Positions 44,651 through 55,779 of a stretch of DNA of 64,000 bases are shown in pieces. Where the stretch lies: NCBI RefSeq assembly GCF_024139115.2, contig NC_085139.1:68119203-68183202 (forward strand), written 5' to 3'. How positions within the stretch are numbered: position 1 is the stretch's first letter; each line of letters begins with the position of its first letter. This stretch comes from Armigeres subalbatus. Taxonomy: Eukaryota; Arthropoda; Insecta; Diptera; Culicidae. A program made the position numbers and the translations under genes. The notes under the pieces are model-generated. The model was not told the origin of the DNA. It searched no databases and saw only the letters and a program-made list of their open reading frames with translations.

Positions 44651-45177
44651 CCACTTAAATGCTCTAAATATGAGAAAAAAATCTATCTGAATATGTTTCC
44701 TGGTTGCAGCAAGAGTTATGGGAGCGGTTTCCTGCGGAGTACCATCTTGATGTGTTACATGTATACGCGCTTCTACATGGAAGTAGAAACGCGATTCCGG
44801 AGGTGCTCTGTATTCGGAATCTCAAAGGAAGACTTTATTCGCGAATACGAAGGTAATGCCTCTACTTACTCCTATGGCAAAAAATCATTGCTATCTGTCA
44901 GACTGTGCGTGAGACATGGCCGCCAATTCTTCCTCTACAGTAAAATCCAATAAGGAACTGTCAGACTGTTTTATTTTATTTGTTTTATTTGTAAATTAGA
45001 AATGCATCAGAAAGAGGTCTCTCTGATGATCAAAGAAAGCCCTAATGGAAAGAAGAAGAAAACAATGGAGCTTGTCAAGAAGGAGGCTAGAATTAATGAA
45101 GCTGATTGCGGAAATTGCGTGTAGGTTTTTAAAAGAAATGCAAGCAAAACAAGAAAGTCGGTAAATTCTTTTCCGAC

Positions 45178-45490
45178 ATCACGAACGCCTGCACTTATCG
45201 CAGTGCGAATATTGAATACGACCACTAGCTCATTGCAGTATGCCTGCGCTCAAATCCCTCGCGGTAAAAATACGCGTCGAAGTCGAACGCCGGCGGCTCA
45301 ACATTGGGCGGCTATAAGAAGGTAGACTAGCTCAAGACCACGCGCAGCAGCTGGAGGTGACACCGGTGACACTTCAAACGGAAGAGCGGCTAGGTGCAGC
45401 TTCTCTTGAAGATAGCTGGAGAGATGTTCGATCCGCCATTGATAGCACCGCAACCGCTTTTCAGGCGCGGTGCCTCCGGGTCTGAAAACG
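45178..45490 (+). pseudogene. LINE fragment: end of endonuclease and linker to RT
   Basis: The plus strand reads NACTYRSANIEYDH, stop, LIAVCLRS, like the 'TYRGPNIDSDHYLV' end of an apurinic-type LINE endonuclease. After a frameshift it continues 'KIRVEVERRRLNIGRL' and 'AQQLEVTPVTLQTEERLGAA', then 'SLEDSWRDVRSAIDSTATAF', a linker typical of mosquito RTE-like LINEs. Several stops show it is dead. Confidence 0.6.
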
Positions 45491-45639
45491 TCTGTAAGCA
45501 GGCTGGCGAATGTCAGCAGTAAGTAGAGGAGAATAATTCAGCATAGGCGAGATTGCCTTAACACCGCATGAGAGCGAACAATTTTGTCCTCCGATTATTT
45601 GTCTTTCACATCCGTCATCAATTCTTGCATGTATGAAGT

Positions 45640-47200
45640 TGTAAGATCTCCAAATCGTCCTGGAGTTTGAATCAAATTGTCTACCGAATCTACCGAGGCT
45701 TACATGATGCCCTCAGCCGCGGTATCATCCCAATCATGCCTTCCGAGTATTTGTCTTTCACTTGCGTCTCAAGTCCAGGTATATGAGAAGTTTTAAGATC
45801 TGCAAATTGTCCTGGAGTTCGGTCCACATAATCAAACAAGGCTTCCACGATGTCTCCAGCCTCGGTGTCAACCCAAATTTGTCTTCTGAGTATTGGTCTT
45901 TTACTAACGTCTCAAATACAGGCTTATTCGATATTGTAAGATCTCCAAAATGTCCTGGAGTTTAAATCAAATGGTGAAATGAATCAACCAAGGCTTTCAT
46001 GGTGCCCCATCCACGGTATCATCCCAATCATGCTTTCCGAGTATTTGACTTTTACTTGCGGTTTAAGTCCAGGTATATGAGATGTTTTAATATCTCCAAA
46101 TTGTTCTGGAGTTAGAATCGAATGGTCTACCAAATCTACTGAGGCTTGCACGATGCCCTCAACTGCGGTATCATCCCACCCATGCCCTCCGAGTATTTGT
46201 CTTTCACTTGCGTCTCAAGTCCATGTATATGAGATGTTTTAAGATCTGCCAATTGTCCTGGAGTTTGAATTAGATGCTCTACATAATCAAACAAGGCTTC
46301 CACGATGTCCCCAGCCTCGGTGTCAACCCAATTTTGTCTTCTGAGTGTTGGTCTTTTACTAACGTCTCAAATACAGGCATATTCGATATTGTAATATCTC
46401 CAAATTGTCCTGGAGTTCAAATCAAATGGTCTATCGACCACTGGTCTAATCAACCAAAGCCTTTATGATGTCCTAAGCCGTGGTATCAACTCAATAATGT
46501 TTTCTGAGTATTTGTCTTTCACTAGCGTCTCAAAACAAGACATTTGAGTTGTTGTAAGATCTCCTAATTGTCCTGGAGTTTGAATCAAATTTTGTAATGA
46601 ATCAACCAAGGCTTCCATGGTGCCCCCAGCCGCGGCATCATCCCAATCATGCTGTTCGAGTACTTGTCATTCACTTGCGTCTCCAGTCCAGGTATATGAG
46701 ATGTTTTAAGATCTCCAAGTTGACCTGGAGTTTGAATCAAATGGTCTACAGAATCAACCAAGGCTGCCACGATGTTCAGAGCCACGATGTCAACCCAATT
46801 TTGTCTTCTGAGTATTAGTCTTTCACTTGAATTTTTTAGCTTGAAATTGCTTGAGAGCTTTTTAACTTGAAATTTTCAGAAAAATTTTAGCATGTAAGAT
46901 GTTGTAAAATCTTCAAATTGTCCTGGAGTTTGAATCAAATGGTCTACCAAATCAACCAAGGCTTTCATGATTTCTTCACTCGTGGTATCAACTCAATTAT
47001 ATTCCCCGAGTGTCTCAATTATATTTTCACTCGTCTTAAATCAAGGCATATGAGGTGTTGTAAGATCTCAAAGTTTTCCTGGAATTTGGATAGTTTGCGA
47101 ATTGCGTCTCAAATTTTGACATGTAACATGTTGTAAGATCTCCTAATTGTTCTAGAGATTGAATCAAATGGTCTACCGAAGCAATCAAGGCTTCCATTAT
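45640..47200 (-). repeat. 152-bp satellite, minus orientation, about ten units
   Basis: 'tctccaaattgtcctggagt' recurs at about 45,647, 45,802, 45,943, 46,095, 46,248, 46,408, 46,563, 46,712 and 46,913, a spacing near 152 bp. Each unit also carries 'aatcaaccaaggcttccatg' and 'gagtatttgtctttcacttg'. It is the same family as the plus-oriented units at 0.8-1.67 and 47.75-48.25 kb. Confidence 0.85.
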
Positions 47201-47229
47201 TTCCCCGGCCACGAAGTCTAGACTTCAGA

Positions 47230-47620
47230 TATTTCTTCGATGACCTGGAGTGGAATAATTGTAAAATGTGTATCTAATATGGATCTATAGATCAAAATGG
47301 GATGAACCATTTAAAATAATAATCCTGTAGACCTAAAGACCAGTACTCCATGACTTTCTTAAATTACCTGGAATGGAACAATAGTTGAAGAGGTATCCAA
47401 TGTAGTCCTATGGATCAAAACGGGTATGAGCAAGTTTTTTTTAAAGAGATAACAGCCTTTTGGTTACGCGTGTTGACCGTAAAGCTTGTATTCCAGGGAT
47501 GGATGATATTCATAGATGATCTGAATGGAACAATAGTTGAAGGCGTATTCGCTTTGGTTCTATGGATCAAAAAGAGTATGGCCCATATGAATTGCCGAAT
47601 TTAGTCACAATCAAATTGCT
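47230..47620 (+). repeat. Units of the 130-150 bp TTACGCG satellite
   Basis: Two or three units marked by TTTTGGTTACGCGTGTTGAC (about 47,459) and 'tggaacaatagttgaag' (47,371 and 47,529). The order, TTACGCG motif then 'attccaggg' then 'ctatggatcaaaaagagtat', parallels the array at 27.65-28.54 kb. Further units lie at 48,300-48,545. Confidence 0.6.
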
Positions 47621-47749
47621 AGAACCATCCCTACAAACATTTTGGTTTGATGCTGATTTTACCGAAGTCATGTAGAGCAAATTATGGTTTTCATGACCGT
47701 TATAGAACTAAAAATGTTCCTTGGGATGATTGTCTGACTTGTGCTGCGC

Positions 47750-48245
47750 AGGTTGTTACTGGGGTTGCTGGGGACATCATGGAAGCCTCGGTTGATTCGG
47801 CAGACCATTTGATTCAAACTCCAGAACGATTTGGAGATCTTACCACATCTCATATGTCTGGATTTGAGACGCAAGTGGAAGAAAATTACTCGGAAGACAT
47901 AATTAGGTTGATACCGCGGCCATGGACATCACGGAAGCCTTGGTGGATTCGGCAGACCATTTGAGTCAAACTCCAGGACGATTTGGAGATCTTACTACGT
48001 CTCTTATGTCTGGATTTGAGACGCAAGTAAAAGAAAATTACTCGGAGGACATAATTGGGTTGATACCGCAGCTATGGACATCATGGAAGCCTTGGTTGAT
48101 TCGGCAGACCATTTGATTCAAACTCCAGGACGATTTCGAGATCTTACTGTATCTCATATGTCTGGATTTGAGACGCAAGTGGAAGACAAATACTCGGAGG
48201 ACATATTTGGGATGAATCCGCGGCTGAGGAGTCTAGGGAATTCTT
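47750..48245 (+). repeat. 152-bp satellite, plus orientation, three units
   Basis: Units start near 47,770, 47,922 and 48,074, exactly 152 bp apart for the last two. They are the reverse complement of the array at 45.6-47.2 kb. The apparent proteins (MDIMEALVDSADHLIQTPGR and relatives) shift frame between units and are not genes. Confidence 0.85.
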
Positions 48246-48249
48246 GGAT

Positions 48250-48712
48250 GACCAGAAAAGGAACGGCTGCTTAAGGCATATTGAGTTTGGCTTAATAGAT
48301 CATATAGAGCATGAACCATTTAATAAAAGAGGTAACAGCCCTTCGGTATCGCGGGTAGACTTCAAGACTTATATTCCAGGGAATTCTTGTATGACCTGGA
48401 ACGGAATTTGGTTCAATATATCAAATTCGGCTTAAACCATTTTTTACAATAGATAACAGGTCCTCGGTTACGCGTGTAGACTCCAGGAAATTCTCGGATG
48501 ACCTGGAACAGAACAATTGTTGAAGGCAAATGATGTGTATACAAAGCATCTACTTTGTTCTTTGGGTTTCTAAGAATGCCTTCTTATAGGCTTACTTTTG
48601 GATGCCAATAATGTTTCAAATTCTTTTTACGTCACGTGCCGTAAAAAGGAGGCCGTAAAACGAAGTGACGTAAAAAAAACTGCCGTAAAAAGAGGGTTGA
48701 GTGTATGTCGTT
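48250..48712. repeat. TTACGCG satellite remnants and ACGTAAAAAG MITE piece
   Basis: 'ggttacgcgtgtagactcca' (48,460-48,485) and 'ttcggtatcgcgggtagact' (48,340) are satellite remnants. At 48,620-48,712 the words 'cgtgccgtaaaaaggaggcc' and 'gtgacgtaaaaaaaactgcc' resemble the element at 28.55-28.75 kb. Confidence 0.5.
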
Positions 48713-48859
48713 CTAGTGTGCTAAAAATGATGATAAGCATTTTCACATTTTACTTCTGGTCAAATAACTTTGCATTTCTCTCTTTTCACTATGTGCTTCT
48801 CACTTTTTAATCATCTCTTCTTGCGTTCTTACTTCTCGATTTTCACTTTTCATTTCCTA

Positions 48860-49420
48860 GTTAACATTTCTCACTGAGAAAAGTGTGAGAAATAAATGAT
48901 AATTGAGAAGTGACAAGTAAGGATTGAGATTAGAGAAATGGGAAGTGAGAAGTGAAAATTGAAAAGTGAAAAGCGGGACTTACTTCTCACTTCAATACCA
49001 AATTTTCAAAACAACTTATCTGCTTTTGTAACCAAAGATTCAAACGTCGATTTGGCGAAACTGCGAAGAACTCCCAGGCAAACCAACACCATCAATAGAT
49101 AGCTGAAGCCATCACCTACGTCAGTTTGTGTGGGAGTTATCACAGTTTCGCCAAATCGAGGTTTGAATTTTTGTTTTGAGAAGTGCGAAGTGAAAAGTGA
49201 GAAATTAGGAGTAAGAAGAAAAAAGTCCCACTTTTCCACTTTCAATTTTTCACTACTACAGCAAGTAAGGGGAGAAGTGAGAAATAAGACGTCTCACTTA
49301 TATATTTTTTCTTTCTTTTTAATTTTTCTTTCTCACTTCTCATTTATTACTTCTCACTGTAATTAAAATGAGAAGTAAGAAAGAAAAAAATGAGAAATAA
49401 GAAGTAAGAACAAAAACGTT
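48860..49420. repeat. GAGAAGTGAGAAAT minisatellite with inverted core
   Basis: GAGAAGTGA/TCACTTCTC tracts lie on both sides of a unique core (49,010-49,190). The core ends in inverted repeats: 'tcgatttggcgaaactg' at 49,047 and 'cagtttcgccaaatcga' at 49,142. A similar tract is at 50,290-50,460. Confidence 0.6.
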
Positions 49421-52400
49421 TGATACCCAGCGACTCCCGGATCTGTTTATTCAATTGGTTTTTCATTCTGGACACATTAGAGGCCTTCTAGAATAAAATC
49501 ATAGTGGACGATCTATCAAAAAGCGAGATTCAAATGAAGTTGTGGCCTGACCCCGTTGATAAGTATCGATCGGAACAGATTTTAAAGAAATGGCCATATC
49601 TCACTTGATTCTGGTCCGATTCCAAATCTCAATATATGGTTCCAATCAGCAAGAGCCGTACTTCATTTGTGGTTACTAATATTATTCAATTTTTAACCAC
49701 AACTTCTCCTAATATCCACCTCAAATTTACAGTTTTGAACCTACCTCCGAAAAACCCGGAGTATCTGCGGAATCCGGTGGCCATAGTCGGTTCCATGGAC
49801 ATACCGTAAAACTGCATTAATTTTCTAGTTCGGGCATGCCTGAATTGTCAAAATCGGATGATAACTAAGATAGTTACAACACATCTAATTTTACCCAAAA
49901 TTTGCCTATCCTAATTATTTTGTCCATCCCCAGTATTTCTCTTCTTACTACTCACAGTAAGAAGTCAGAACCAGTACGGCCCCTTCAATATTTATAGAAA
50001 CGCGAAGGATGAATGGCATGCTACAAAAATCTCAGAAAATATTTGTTCCGTGACAGGTCATAAAAGTCCAACGTCTAACTCAGTGAATTTAAGGAATATG
50101 ATTAATTTATCGACTAGTCACTATTCTTCGTATATATCTATTTAAATAATTTTGAAATTTTAATTTTAAAATAAAGCACAACATCCTTTCTTTCTTTCAT
50201 GCGAAGTTGATCAAAGAACCCACGATTTTTTCATTTGGTCGCCTGAAATAGAAAAATGCGCTCTTATGACGATCACGACATTTTACAGTACTGGTCAGAA
50301 TGAGAATTGAGGAGTACCAAGCAAGAAGTTAGAAATAAGAGATGAGAGATGAAAAAAAAAGACGTCTCACTTCTCGCTTAGCTTTTCTTCTTTTTTTCGC
50401 ACTTCTCACTTTTCATAGTGAGATGCGAGAAATGAGAATTGAGAAATTACGGTCGTGATTCGTGGAAGAAGAACGTCGACGATACCTTGTGGTGAATCCT
50501 GCGAAATGGACTGAAAGTGTTTTTTGATAGTTCGTTCGAGTGGACTGCCACCGTGACCGTGAAGTGGAAATCGATGTCAAGGCGACAGTGAGAACGCACT
50601 TGATGCCGTCCAAGTCTTGGTACGCCATCGTCTATCGACAGCCGCCGCCAGTCAAGCCACTCGACGCCGTCCCTCGATAAACCACCAGCCGGTTGCTTAT
50701 GAGCCACCATCCGAAGTATTTTTTGCCTTCGCCATCCTTGAGCCACCTATCGGCCGCCATTCAGCCGCTTTCAAGCCCGCTGTGGACCACCACGCCACCG
50801 CACCGCCACGTTGCGCTGTGGCAATTATTCATCACCTAAACCGTCCGTCAACCGTGGGATTTAAACGACCCAGTCGTTAGGCATCAAGCCTGTTCCGGAA
50901 AACTCACTGCTTGTTTCCCTGAAGCCCTGAAGCTGCCAGAAACTTTCGACTGGCCAAATCTACGCCATTGATAAGCTCGCTTCTATTGAAGCCATCCGCC
51001 GCCAACACCATCATCAATAATTGGAGCCATTCGCTGGCAGTGCCGCCCTCGACAGGTCATCAAGCCGCCATTCAGCCATTCCAAACACGCTAACTTCCAC
51101 CTACCCAGTGATTGAGTAAACATGTATTGTTCTCTCTTTCTATCCCACGGAACGGCAAGACAATTTTACTCAGTCACTGAGTAGATGAAAGTTAGAGTGA
51201 AGCCCACTTCACTGCGCATCGCCGTCGCCACTTCTACGTTCCCCGCCGTTATCGGCTTTCGAGAAGTCACCACCCGACCCACATTCAGCTGGTCGCCCGC
51301 CGTTGCGCCATCTCTCCGCTGGTATCTCGCTAGCGCGGTGTTTCGAAGTTCACCGTCACCGGTAGCCACCGAATAAAAAGCTTATTTTTATTAGGACCAG
51401 CCCACCTAAAACTCTCCCTTCTAATCAGCGCCCTGGGACTCGGGAGAAAAGAGGTCTTGTGTGCCTTCCCCAGAAGCTGCCGTTGGCTGTAGAGCATCAG
51501 CTTGAGGCTTAGGCACGTCCCCTTCTGGTACGTAGCAGGACTCCAGGGGTCAATTATAGTTTCTAAATACGCATCTGTCAAAGGTACAATCAAGTGGTGG
51601 AATTAAACGGAATTGTACGAACTCGTCTTATGACAAGTAAAGACATGTCACTAAAAGCTCGAAATAATTTTCTTTTTATTCTATGAACTGTTTTTCGATA
51701 AAACAAAGAGGAGAATGGTACACAACTTACTCTTGGGTCAAAACTGGCCTAATACATACAATTATTGGTAAAATAGTTTCTATTACATTATGTTAAATTA
51801 TATGCCAGGAAATTACTGAAAATTCACTGAAAATTAACGATTACGGATTCTTGTACCTCATCCATGAGATGGTCGTTTATTCAAGTAAGAAAAACAAACA
51901 ATCATGCGTCACCCTTAATTTCTTATGCAATTGAATCATTTTGCCCTACCATTCGGTTTGCCCCATGCCGGTTTTTTAAACATATTTTAAATTCTTTTGA
52001 AAGTCACAAAAATTTTGTTCTTTCGATTTACATTGGTGAAAAAATCAAAATCAAAAAAAGCTTGAAGGGTGCATAAATATTGTGCTGCTCACCCTAATCG
52101 TTTTGTTACAAGGAAACTATTGTAGGTTGGATAGCTGTCGGGGCAGTAATCAAGCAGAGCAATTTTTTTTTTCATTATATGGCCTTTTGTGACCGCAACG
52201 AGGTACTGAGTAAGCAGAGAAAAAATGAAAGAATTCCCAAATCAAGGCAAAATCAAAGATGAGCAGGATGTAGAACGGAGCATCAAGTTTTTTTTTTTAA
52301 TCTTAAGTTTTGATGGTTTTCAGTTCTTCAATAGTCGTAAAGCCGAGACTAATCAGGCACTTAAAAAAGAGACGACGCTAATAACGTAGCCATCCTACGA
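49421..52400. other. Non-coding region with a GC-rich block
   Basis: 50,460-51,370 is unusually GC-rich, with GCCGCC, CACC and CAGCC words and some resemblance in composition to 10,255-10,460. Open frames on both strands (for example 50,617-50,880 plus) contain no recognisable domain. It might be the leader of an LTR or LINE element, but I see no terminal repeats. The rest is AT-rich and featureless. Confidence 0.4.
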
Positions 52401-52409
52401 ACCTTCCAT

Positions 52410-52600
52410 GGGCAAAGATTTGAAACAAATTCTTCCCCGCAGAATGGACTCTCTTCCAAACAGCGATCGAGGACGAGTTGGGCAGTAAACCACCAGGAAC
52501 CATCAACATTCTCCGTTGTCGAGCTTGAGTTTGCCCTGCAGAAAGCCAAAAGTAAGTCTGCCGGCCCTGACGACATCGGCCACCCAAAATTAACAACAAA
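52410..52600 (+). pseudogene. Jockey-clade RT N-terminal fragment
   Basis: The plus strand reads FSVVELEFALQKAKSKSAGP, then DDIGHPKL, matching the 'F(T/S)xxEL..AL..AKGKSAGPDGI' motif that opens Jockey-clade reverse transcriptases. Only about 60 residues are recognisable, and the sequence to the right is unrelated. Confidence 0.65.
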
Positions 52601-52949
52601 GATAATAGAATGGAGTTACATTAAAATTAGATTCAAGCTTGTCGATGGGAAAAGCTGGTCGAATTAAACACGACGTAGAGAAGTTAAGTAAGAACGTTAA
52701 CTAACGATGGGACCGATGAAATTATACAAAATTCTAATCCTCGATTATATCGACTTTTTTCCTTCCTTCCACTGGTCGCGTAATACCATTCAAACCAGAT
52801 AATTATCCGAAGGTAGGTGCCTTCATGCCTTCATCTGTTACTTATAAAAATATGAACAGACTCTAATAGCACAGATCCGACTGATTCAGTTGCAGCAACC
52901 TTTGTTTAACCATAATCGATAAAATATAAGTCACAAAAACTCGTCTAAG

Positions 52950-54230
52950 ACAAGAGTGCTGCTCGGGGAGTGCTGTAGACCACCGACAGAACTTAATGAT
53001 TCTGATAGCATTCCTCAATGATTACATTCAATAGTGTTGGAGCCCAGGGCGGTAGAGTCACAGGGAAGGTCCAAACGCCTCAGATTGCGAGCCCCTTGCC
53101 GACGGGGATTCCATATGCTTGGTTTCAGGAATGTGGTATTTAAAACACTGTCATAAATAATGTTCAACCGAATTGTGGGCAGACTTCGCAGGTTGTCTGA
53201 AAGGGACTGCCACCAAAATAGTGCGGGAACCGAGTAGGTCCGCTTCGAAGCAGAGGGATTACCTGCTGGTGCCTTAGGATGGGTAAGTCAGCTTTAAATT
53301 TACGGAGTTGCATGGTAGCGTAGATCTCCAACTGCTGCCCCAGTCTTTCCGAGAAAACGAGTTCGTAGCGAGAAAGCTGTGGTTTTTAACATTCGAGCAC
53401 GCGCGCTGTTGTATTTTGTACAACACTATCGAAAAAAACATCGCCTATGGTACACAGCACGAGCAAACCTGCATGAGCGTTCCAGGACCGCGCGCGTGCT
53501 GAACGGTTAAGGGCGATTTAGGCTGGTGGTTTACGCCGTTCGGCCACATTCCAGAATTGGTTCTGAAGTACTGATTCAGGGTCGGTGACAGAGTATTGAT
53601 GAGGTTACGGTGGGATAAGCAAGCGGAGAACAACAACGTGGAATTGGGCTCTTACCTGCGTACGGGGTGTGACCTACAAAATGTCGTCGGCATAAATAAA
53701 AATATAAATGTTTGGCTGTAGAAAGCGAAACACACCGTTCATGGCGACGAGGAAAAGTGTAACTGCCAAGACAGTACCTAAGGGTACGCCAGCTGTCTCG
53801 TGGTAAGTCATCGAGGTCTGATTTTCAATGAGCACTTGGAAGGGGCGCCCAGTGAGAAAAGTTTCCAGTTGAAAGCCAGAATGTTGCCAAAAAATTCCCA
53901 CTCACTAAGCTGCCGAGGTCAAGGGACATAAGGTTCGCGTGTTTGCCCTCCTCCAAGGCACCCTGTGGGGCGTCTCTAAGGCATACTTCCGCAAACCGAA
54001 TCTGCCGTCTGTTTCTAATTTCTCCAGCTAGACAACGGTTCACCAGCTTCTCGACGACCTTGAACATGCAAGATATCAGCGAGATTTCCAGGTATTCCTG
54101 AACGTCCAGGGGGAGACGCTATTTTTTTTTGGGATTGTGATGTCGAGGCTTCACCGCCACTCGCCCGGGAAGGTTTGGCCAAATCAAATCAAGAAACAGG
54201 ATTTGAGCGGTGAGATTTTATATTGGAACT
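52950..54230 (-). pseudogene. Jockey-clade reverse transcriptase pseudogene
   Basis: On the minus strand from 54,230: 'TIPKKN' and then 'MFKVVEKLVNRCLAGEIRNR' (fingers). A frameshift follows, then FLTGRPFQVLIENQTSMTYH, 'ETAGVPLGTVLAVTLFLVAM' (RT motif around GVPxG) and 'YIFIYADDIL', the catalytic YADD at about 53,680. Beyond, decayed frames continue through 'VLYKIQQRACSNVKNHSFLA' (about 53,400) toward 52,950. Many stops and shifts make it inactive. It is a separate fragment from the plus-strand Jockey piece at 52.4 kb. Confidence 0.75.
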
Positions 54231-55779
54231 CAGCTTACCAAAACTAAAGCCGCGAATTATTGTCTGAGTACGTTGGTCAACCCGAAGAGATTAGAGATGG
54301 AATTTGTTAAATGGAGAATACCTTCAAAATCAATTTCTTTATTTGCTGTAGCGTGTCATATGTTCTATCCCAAATTGGGGGAGATGGCTTTTATACTGAA
54401 TAGCCGATTGGCATGCGGCCAGCAAACGATAAGGTCCTTGAAGTAGTAGAAGTCATATTAGAGATAAATTTTTTTGAGTTACCAAGTAAAGCTAGTAGAG
54501 TTTATTTTTTGTAAATTTCTTTTTCTGCCATAATTATTACACAAATATTAGAGAAACACACAATAAACTAAGCGAGTAAGTAGTTTTCAATAAAATATTC
54601 AACATAAAATTGACGCAAATAGAAAGAAACATAAATTGAGGCAAAATAGTCAAAAAAAATTGCCTCGGTAGTGGTAAAAGTTATTTTTTTTTCCAATGAG
54701 CGTTTTCTTGCACTATTTAACTTTGGGCAGAAACTTTTCTTGCTTTAACTGCGTTTCAATATTTCTCGAGATCTAAGCAGAGATAATTTAATCTGGTCTA
54801 GTCAGACCGGTCTAAGGAAACTTTCCAAGGCCCGTCTATGTAATTTGAAAGTAATATTGTCCAAAATCGCAAAACTTGACACCGAATGGGTTTGCAAAAT
54901 TGAAATTATAAAAGAAACTTTAGGACAGTTAAGCTCTTCCATGTGCAGTAAAAATTCAAATATTGTTCAAGTTCCCATCCACTTGTGTTAGTAAGGCGGG
55001 GTAATTTTCGTCGGAAACCCTCCAACTAAACAATAATAGCGTTTGAAACGACGAAGGCAACGCATAAAAGCCAAGAAGGTTGTTATCATAATGCCCATTA
55101 GACAAAATGTTCACGAGCTTCCTGAAACGACCTGCAGTCAGCAGTTTTCGACAGTTTTCAACGGTCCGTCCGACTCGCAGCTTTTGCGTTCGTATCGATT
55201 AATTTTATGTTCTGATTCATGCCCGGATGCCCAGTGGCGAAAAAGGCCACCAGAAAAGTCACTCATTGTTAGTTTTTCTTCACGAACGAGAATCACACCA
55301 TCTCCCCCGTCGGAGGACCCAGAATGGGACGCAAACTGGTCATTTCGTCGTTTTTGTGAAATGAAGCTAATTTTTTGCCTTCTCCATGCCGGTCTGACGA
55401 CGGACGTCTTACAGACCGTGCTTGCCATCCGGATCCAAATGTAATGATTGTGACACAACTGCAGTGTATGAAACAGACGCCGTCATCAGCTGACGATCGC
55501 ATTAAAGTTAAATTAGCGAAATGGAGAAAAAAACGGAGAAAAGTCAGTTTCTCGGAGTCTATTACACTACGGTCAACAAAATGATTTCATTACTGCTGTG
55601 ATGACGACGGTGGAATCCAATCACGATTGGTAGTAAATTAATTAGCAGGAAATAAGCAGATCGTTTCGCGTTGATTTGTGGTATGGAAATTACCGTAGCA
55701 GAAAATGAAACTTCGATGAGGATTTTATTAGTGAGAGAAGAATTTAAAGAGATTTAACCATTCTAAGAGTCTGGAAAAA
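54231..55779. other. Non-coding region with one unidentified 133-codon frame
   Basis: The plus-strand frame 55,043-55,444 begins MKRRRQRIKAKKVVIIMPIR and ends LQTVLAIRIQM. It is moderately GC-rich and mixed in composition but resembles no family I know. A 106-codon antisense frame covers the same bases, so coding status is doubtful. The remainder is AT-rich. Confidence 0.35.

Noticed and set aside
45762..48274. Recurring 60-70 codon frames such as ALVDSADHLIQTPGRFGDLT, suggestive of a repeated protein domain
   Set aside because: The unit is 152 bp, so each repeat shifts frame and no continuous protein exists. The nucleotide sequence, not the peptide, is what is repeated.
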